Shown here piece by piece: positions 59,482-64,000 of a stretch of 64,000 nucleotides of DNA. Origin of the DNA: an uncultured Succinivibrio sp. (GTDB taxonomy: Bacteria > Pseudomonadota > Gammaproteobacteria > Enterobacterales > Succinivibrionaceae); assembly GCA_900770725.1 (NCBI GenBank), contig CAAGLL010000019.1:17271-81270 (forward strand), written 5' to 3'. The notes below the pieces were generated by a model. It was not told where the DNA came from, ran no database searches, and saw nothing but the letters and a program-made list of their open reading frames with translations. The translations under genes were made by a program, and so were the position numbers. Each line of letters starts with the position of its first letter. Within the stretch, counting starts at the first letter, position 1.

Positions 59482-60851
59482 CCCCGGCCAATCCGCACCT
59501 CTACGCGATCGTGGCAGGCGAACTCTCGGGGGACACCCTGGGGGCGGGCCTCATGATGGCCATACGGCGCATCGACCCGCAGGCCATGTTCATGGGCATC
59601 GGCGGCCCGAAGATGAACCGCCTGGGCATGAGGTCTCTTGCCGACATCCGCGTGCTCTCGGTCATGGGGATCTCCGAGGTCGCCTCTCACATCGTGCCCA
59701 TACTGAGGGTGCGCCGCCAGGTGGCCAGGAGCATCATCAACGCCAGGCCCTGCTGCATGGTCGGCATCGACTCGCCGGACTTCAACCTCTCGCTAGAGCG
59801 CCGCATCCATGCCTCCGGGATCCCCACGGTCCACTACGTCAGCCCCTCCGTATGGGCCTGGCGCCAGGGCCGCATGAAGAAGATCCGCGCCTCCTGCGAC
59901 GAGGTGCTCTGCCTGCTCAAGTTCGAGAAGGACTTCTACGACAAGAACGGGATGAAGGCCGAGCACGTCGGCCACACCCTCGCCTCGGCCATCCCGCTTG
60001 AGATGGACATGGAGAAGTCCCGCGAGCGCATCGATCTCTACCGCACCTCGGTGGAGAAGGTGCAAAAGCACGTGATGGGGATCCTGCCCGGGTCGCGCGA
60101 GGGCGTCATCGCCCGCATGCTGCCCGTCTACGCGCAGGCCGCGCGCCTGATCCGCGCCCAGATCCCCGACGCCGTGTTCATCTCCTCGGTGCCGACCTAC
60201 GAGCTTGCGGTGCTGGTCAAGGACATCTGGCTTGAGAACTCGCCCGACCTCTCGCTCACCGTCTACGTCGGCTGCACGCGCGACGTCATCGCCTCGTGCA
60301 ACGCCGTGCTCCTGACCTCGGGCACCATCGCCCTGGAGGCGATGCTGGTAAACCGCCCGTTCTGCGTGGCCTACCGCGTCAGCGCCATGACCGCCGCCAT
60401 CGGCAGGCGCATGCTCAAGGTGCACGTCTACTCGCTGCCAAACCTCATCTCGGGTTCGCAGATAGTCCGCGAGTTCATCCAGGAGGACTGCACCCCCGAT
60501 GCGTTAAGCGGCGAGATGGTCAAGCTTCTAAGCTCCGAGAACCTCATCATGAAGCACCAGTTCCGCAAGCTGCATGAGCAGATGCGGATGCCCTCCGACG
60601 ACATCGCCGCCAAGGCCGTGACAGCGCTGGCGCAGAAGTTCTTGAAGAGCAGCGCTGAAAAGGCCCCCTCTCCTGAGGAGATGGTGGCCCAGCGCGCGGA
60701 GCCTGCCTTCCACCAGGACATCGAGCCGAGCGTGACGCTCCCTGGCACCGACGCCCTGGGAGGAGCGCAGGGCGGCAAGGCCGAGCCCGGGTTCGGCGCG
60801 CCTGCGTCCAAGGACGGCAGCGACACCGCAGGCAGCGGGAAGGCCATCTGA
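59478..60851 (+). CDS. lpxB: Lipid-A-disaccharide synthase with C-terminal tail
   Basis: 457 aa against about 380 in E. coli. GT19 fold: AGELSGDTLGAGLM, GIGGPKMNRLGM, GIDSPDFNLSLERRI, HYVSPSVWAWRQGR, and GILPGSRE and LLTSGTIALEAML for the nucleotide-sugar site. Joins UDP-2,3-diacylglucosamine to lipid X. The last 65 residues (after ALAQKFLKSSAEKAPS) are low-complexity Gly/Ala/Asp/Ser with no family counterpart that I know of. Shares one base with rnhB (TGATG). Confidence 0.94.
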   Translation: MTPANPHLYAIVAGELSGDTLGAGLMMAIRRIDPQAMFMGIGGPKMNRLGMRSLADIRVLSVMGISEVASHIVPILRVRRQVARSIINARPCCMVGIDSPDFNLSLERRIHASGIPTVHYVSPSVWAWRQGRMKKIRASCDEVLCLLKFEKDFYDKNGMKAEHVGHTLASAIPLEMDMEKSRERIDLYRTSVEKVQKHVMGILPGSREGVIARMLPVYAQAARLIRAQIPDAVFISSVPTYELAVLVKDIWLENSPDLSLTVYVGCTRDVIASCNAVLLTSGTIALEAMLVNRPFCVAYRVSAMTAAIGRRMLKVHVYSLPNLISGSQIVREFIQEDCTPDALSGEMVKLLSSENLIMKHQFRKLHEQMRMPSDDIAAKAVTALAQKFLKSSAEKAPSPEEMVAQRAEPAFHQDIEPSVTLPGTDALGGAQGGKAEPGFGAPASKDGSDTAGSGKAI

Positions 60852-61486
60852 TGCGCGCTCGCGCCAAGGGAAGCTTCACCTACCCCATCTCACCGCTTGA
60901 GCACCTCGTGTGCGGCGCGGACGAGGCGGGCAGGGGGCCCTTGATGGGCAACGTGGTCGCAGGCTGCGTCATCTTGAAGCCCGATGACCGCATCGAGGGC
61001 CTCGACGACTCCAAGCGCCTCCCCCCAAAAAAGCGCGAGGTGCTCGAGCTTGAGATCAAGGCGCGCGCGCTTGCCTGGGGCATCGGGCAGTGCACGCCAG
61101 AGGAGATCGACTCCATCAACATCCTCAACGCCTCGCTTTTGGCGATGAGGCGCGCCTACGAGGCGATGGGCAGGGCCTGCGAGCTGATGCTCGTGGACGG
61201 CAACAAGGTCCCCAAGGGCATGCAGGTGATGGTTCAGGCGGTGGTGGGCGGCGACGCGCTGGTCCCTGAGATCTCGGCCGCCTCAATCCTGGCCAAGGTC
61301 GAGCGCGACCGCCAGATGATGGAGCTTGACCGCCTGCACCCCGAGTACGGCTTTGCCAGGCACAAGGGCTACCCGACCGCGGCGCACCTGGAGGCGCTCT
61401 CGCGCCTGCCGGTGCTGCCCTGCTACCGCAGGAGCTACGGACCTGTGAAGAAGATCCTCGCCGAGAGGGGTGCCCTTGAGGCATGA
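60851..61486 (+). CDS. rnhB: Ribonuclease HII
   Basis: 211 aa. Removes ribonucleotides from DNA and RNA-DNA hybrids. Motif CGADEAGRGPLMGNVVAGCVIL with the catalytic DE pair, DDSKRLPPKKRE, LMLVDGNK, and SAASILAKVERDR with the YGFARHKGYPT motif. Ends the lpx run; unlike in E. coli and Vibrio, dnaE does not follow. Confidence 0.96.
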   Translation: MRARAKGSFTYPISPLEHLVCGADEAGRGPLMGNVVAGCVILKPDDRIEGLDDSKRLPPKKREVLELEIKARALAWGIGQCTPEEIDSINILNASLLAMRRAYEAMGRACELMLVDGNKVPKGMQVMVQAVVGGDALVPEISAASILAKVERDRQMMELDRLHPEYGFARHKGYPTAAHLEALSRLPVLPCYRRSYGPVKKILAERGALEA

Positions 61487-61494
61487 TTTCTTAC

Positions 61495-61514
61495 GGGCGG
61501 GGGACGCCCCGCCC
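61495..61514 (+). terminator. Hairpin between rnhB and accA
   Basis: Perfect 8-bp GC stem (61495-61502 with 61507-61514), 4-base loop, no T-run. Sits where dnaE normally lies. Confidence 0.4.
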
Positions 61515-61531
61515 AAGCGGAGAACTTTAAG

Positions 61532-62486
<955 letters not shown>

Positions 62487-62494
<8 letters not shown>

Positions 62495-63833
62495 GGAGGA
62501 GGCGCGCTCCCTCGTTGAAGGCCTCTCGCGCGAGCTCTTGGAAAGGGCCGCCCCCAGGCGCCTGGTCTGCGGGATCTCAGGCGGAGCCGACTCGACGCTC
62601 GCCCTGCTCGTGTGCCTGAAGGCACGCGAGCTCAACCCTTCCATCGAGCTTCTGGCAGTCCACTGCATCCACGGCCTGGATGCCGACGATCCGATCTGGC
62701 TTGCCCACTGCCGCAAGCTCTGCCAAAAACTGGGCGCGGAGCTTGAGACGCCCAGGCTCCACATCGTCTACGGCGGCGGCCGCTCCCCCGAGGAAGTCTC
62801 CCGCGCCGAGCGCTACAGCGCGCTGCTCTCGCGCCTGCACGGCGGCATCCTCGTGCTGGGACACCAGGCCGACGACATGGAGGAGAGCTTCCTGCTGGCG
62901 TTAAAGCGCGGCTCAGGGCCCAAGGGGCTCTCGGGCATGGAGTACATGGTGCGCGACAGCCGCGGCACCATCGTCAGGCCGCTCCTGCGCCTCCACAAGA
63001 GGCAGATAGAGGAGATCCTCGCTGCGTTAGGCCTGACCTTCGTCTACGACATCTCAAACTCCTATTTGAAGTTCGAGCGCAACTTCTTCCGCTTGAAGGT
63101 CCTGCCGCTCCTGCGCACCCGCTTTAAAGGCATCGATGCCGCGATCCTACGCTCCCAGAGGCTCTGCGCCCAGGAGCATGAGCTTGCCGAGGCCTACGCG
63201 CGGCAGCGCCTGCCTGCCATGCTCCAGAAGTCGCCCTATGCCCAAGGCGGGCAGGCGCTCTCATGCAGCGCGATCGCTGCTTCCACAGAGGCCCTCGCGA
63301 ACCTTTGCATGAGGATCTACTTAGAGCAGTTCACCGAGCTGCCGCCTGAGAGCAGCCTGGTTTCGGAGGCGGTGAGGCTGTGCAGGACTTCAAGCGATCA
63401 GAAGGGGCTCGTCAAGCTCGGGGATCTCGAGGTTCGCAGGAGTGGGGATCTGCTGATGGCAGTAAAGCCTGCGGCGCTGCCGCCTGCAGGCTCCTTCACG
63501 CTCGCAGTAGGGGGGGATCTGGTCTTGAGCGGCTACCGCTATTCCCTGGTTCCCTCGTCAGACAGGAAGATGGCCTTCCGCGTCGATGGGGCAGTTGGGC
63601 TTGAGTTCGGCGCCAAGGGCTCAACCAGGCTCCACCCACTCTGGCGCAGCAAGGGCCGCGAGCTCAAGAAGCTCTTCTCAGAGTGCTACATCCCCTATTG
63701 GGAGCGCGGCGCCTATCCGCTGGTGCGCGCAAGGGGCGGGGAGATCCTCGCCTTGGGCGGAGTGTTCGCCTGCCAGGGCGCGCAAAATGGCTGCGGCGAG
63801 CTGGCCGAGCTTGCAGTTGAAAAAATCAACTAG
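62487..63833 (+). CDS. tilS: tRNA(Ile)-lysidine synthase
   Basis: 448 aa, GTG start. Modifies C34 of tRNA-Ile(CAU) to lysidine. N-type ATP pyrophosphatase domain with PP-loop CGISGGADSTLAL (about residue 29), LGHQADDMEESFLLALKRGSGPKGLSGM with the HxxDDxxE catalytic signature, RPLLRLHKRQIEEI, NSYLKFERNFFR, then two C-terminal domains. As usual for the accA-tilS pair. Confidence 0.95.
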
Positions 63834-64000
63834 CTAATCTTAAAGCAGAAAAATCTAGAAAGAGACCTTTTTCGAGGGCAAAAAAAAGGGTCAGTCCTAA
63901 ATTCTGTGTGGCGTCTCAGCTTGATCCCCTTGTGCGACGAGTCAATCAGCTTCAAAAAGAAATACTCATCATCCGGGAGGCCATAGCTGCTGCGCCTCAG
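63830..64000 (-). CDS. Putative transposase C-terminus (cut by window edge)
   Basis: Open frame entering from the right edge: 56 residues up to a TAG at 63832-63830. Reads RRSSYGLPDDEYFFLKLIDS and further, which resembles the C-terminal end (Y-G-x(6)-YFxLKL) of ISL3-type transposases as I remember them. It reads through the terminal repeat into flanking DNA, so the true stop may differ. Family is a guess. Confidence 0.35.
   Translation of the reverse strand: MRRSSYGLPDDEYFFLKLIDSSHKGIKLRRHTEFRTDPFFCPRKRSLSRFFCFKIS
63888..64000 (-). mobile_element. End of an insertion sequence (ISL3- or IS256-like)
   Basis: Starts with GGGTCAGTCCTAAATTCTGT, a plausible terminal inverted repeat, directly after an eight-A tract (63880-63887), the AT-rich sort of target ISL3 elements favour. 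Composition and codon use change from the flanking tilS. The other end lies outside the window, so size and target duplication cannot be checked. Confidence 0.45.

Overview
This window is GC-rich, densely coded gammaproteobacterial chromosome. The map-rpsB-tsf-pyrH-frr-uppS-cdsA-dxr-rseP-bamA-skp-lpxD-fabZ-lpxA-lpxB-rnhB-accA-tilS string, dapD-glnD-map, lolCDE, the flgT/O/P/N/M/A-cheV-cheR flagellar block and a Na+-translocating NADH:quinone reductase operon together point to the Vibrio/Aeromonas side of the class. The frr-uppS-cdsA-dxr order is the Vibrio/Aeromonas one rather than the E. coli one. An Aeromonadales lineage such as Succinivibrionaceae is my guess; I cannot prove the genus from sequence alone.

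Layout. 1-1.75 kb: 3' end of a flagellar sigma-54 activator (FlrC type), overlapped by an orphan TRAP-type binding lipoprotein. 1.8-2.6 kb: a small unknown gene and a self-contained tRNA-Arg(CCT) unit. 2.6-6.0 kb: divergent flgT and flgO-flgP-flgN, the latter behind a consensus-perfect sigma-54 promoter. 6.0-7.6 kb: a two-gene cassette (SSB-like protein plus CobS/MoxR-like AAA+ ATPase) between flgN and flgM. 7.7-11.7 kb: flgM, flgA, cheV, cheR. 11.7-19.9 kb: a CobD-like membrane protein with mtnN, glgC, an acyltransferase with a pilin-head-like protein, slyD, thiI and yajL. 20-31.7 kb: lolCDE, pheST, xseB-ispA-dxs, yajQ, ampG. 32-37.9 kb: nqrABCDEF. 38-41.8 kb: a 12-cysteine exported protein of unknown function and a solitary adenine-type DNA methyltransferase. 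41.9-46.3 kb: dapD, glnD, map. 46.5-63.8 kb: the translation/isoprenoid/envelope essential-gene string. 63.9-64 kb: the end of an insertion sequence cut by the window edge.

How it fits together. The flagellar block gives outer-membrane ring proteins (FlgT/O/P), the hook-junction chaperone FlgN, the anti-sigma factor FlgM and the chemotaxis adaptor and methyltransferase, typical of a sheathed or polar flagellum. IspA/Dxs/Dxr/UppS feed undecaprenyl phosphate; LpxD/A/B, FabZ and AccA supply lipid A and fatty acids; BamA/Skp/LolCDE/RseP build and monitor the outer membrane; AmpG recycles muropeptides; Nqr supplies the sodium motive force.

The most unusual points are the SSB/CobS-like cassette with its start codon inside a hairpin, the orphan methyltransferase, the exported 12-Cys protein beside nqr, two terminator-like hairpins directly before cdsA, and the absence of dnaE between rnhB and accA. 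Many genes are separated by strong hairpins, which makes transcription units easy to delimit. Starts were chosen by ribosome-binding site and family alignment from memory; no database search was possible.
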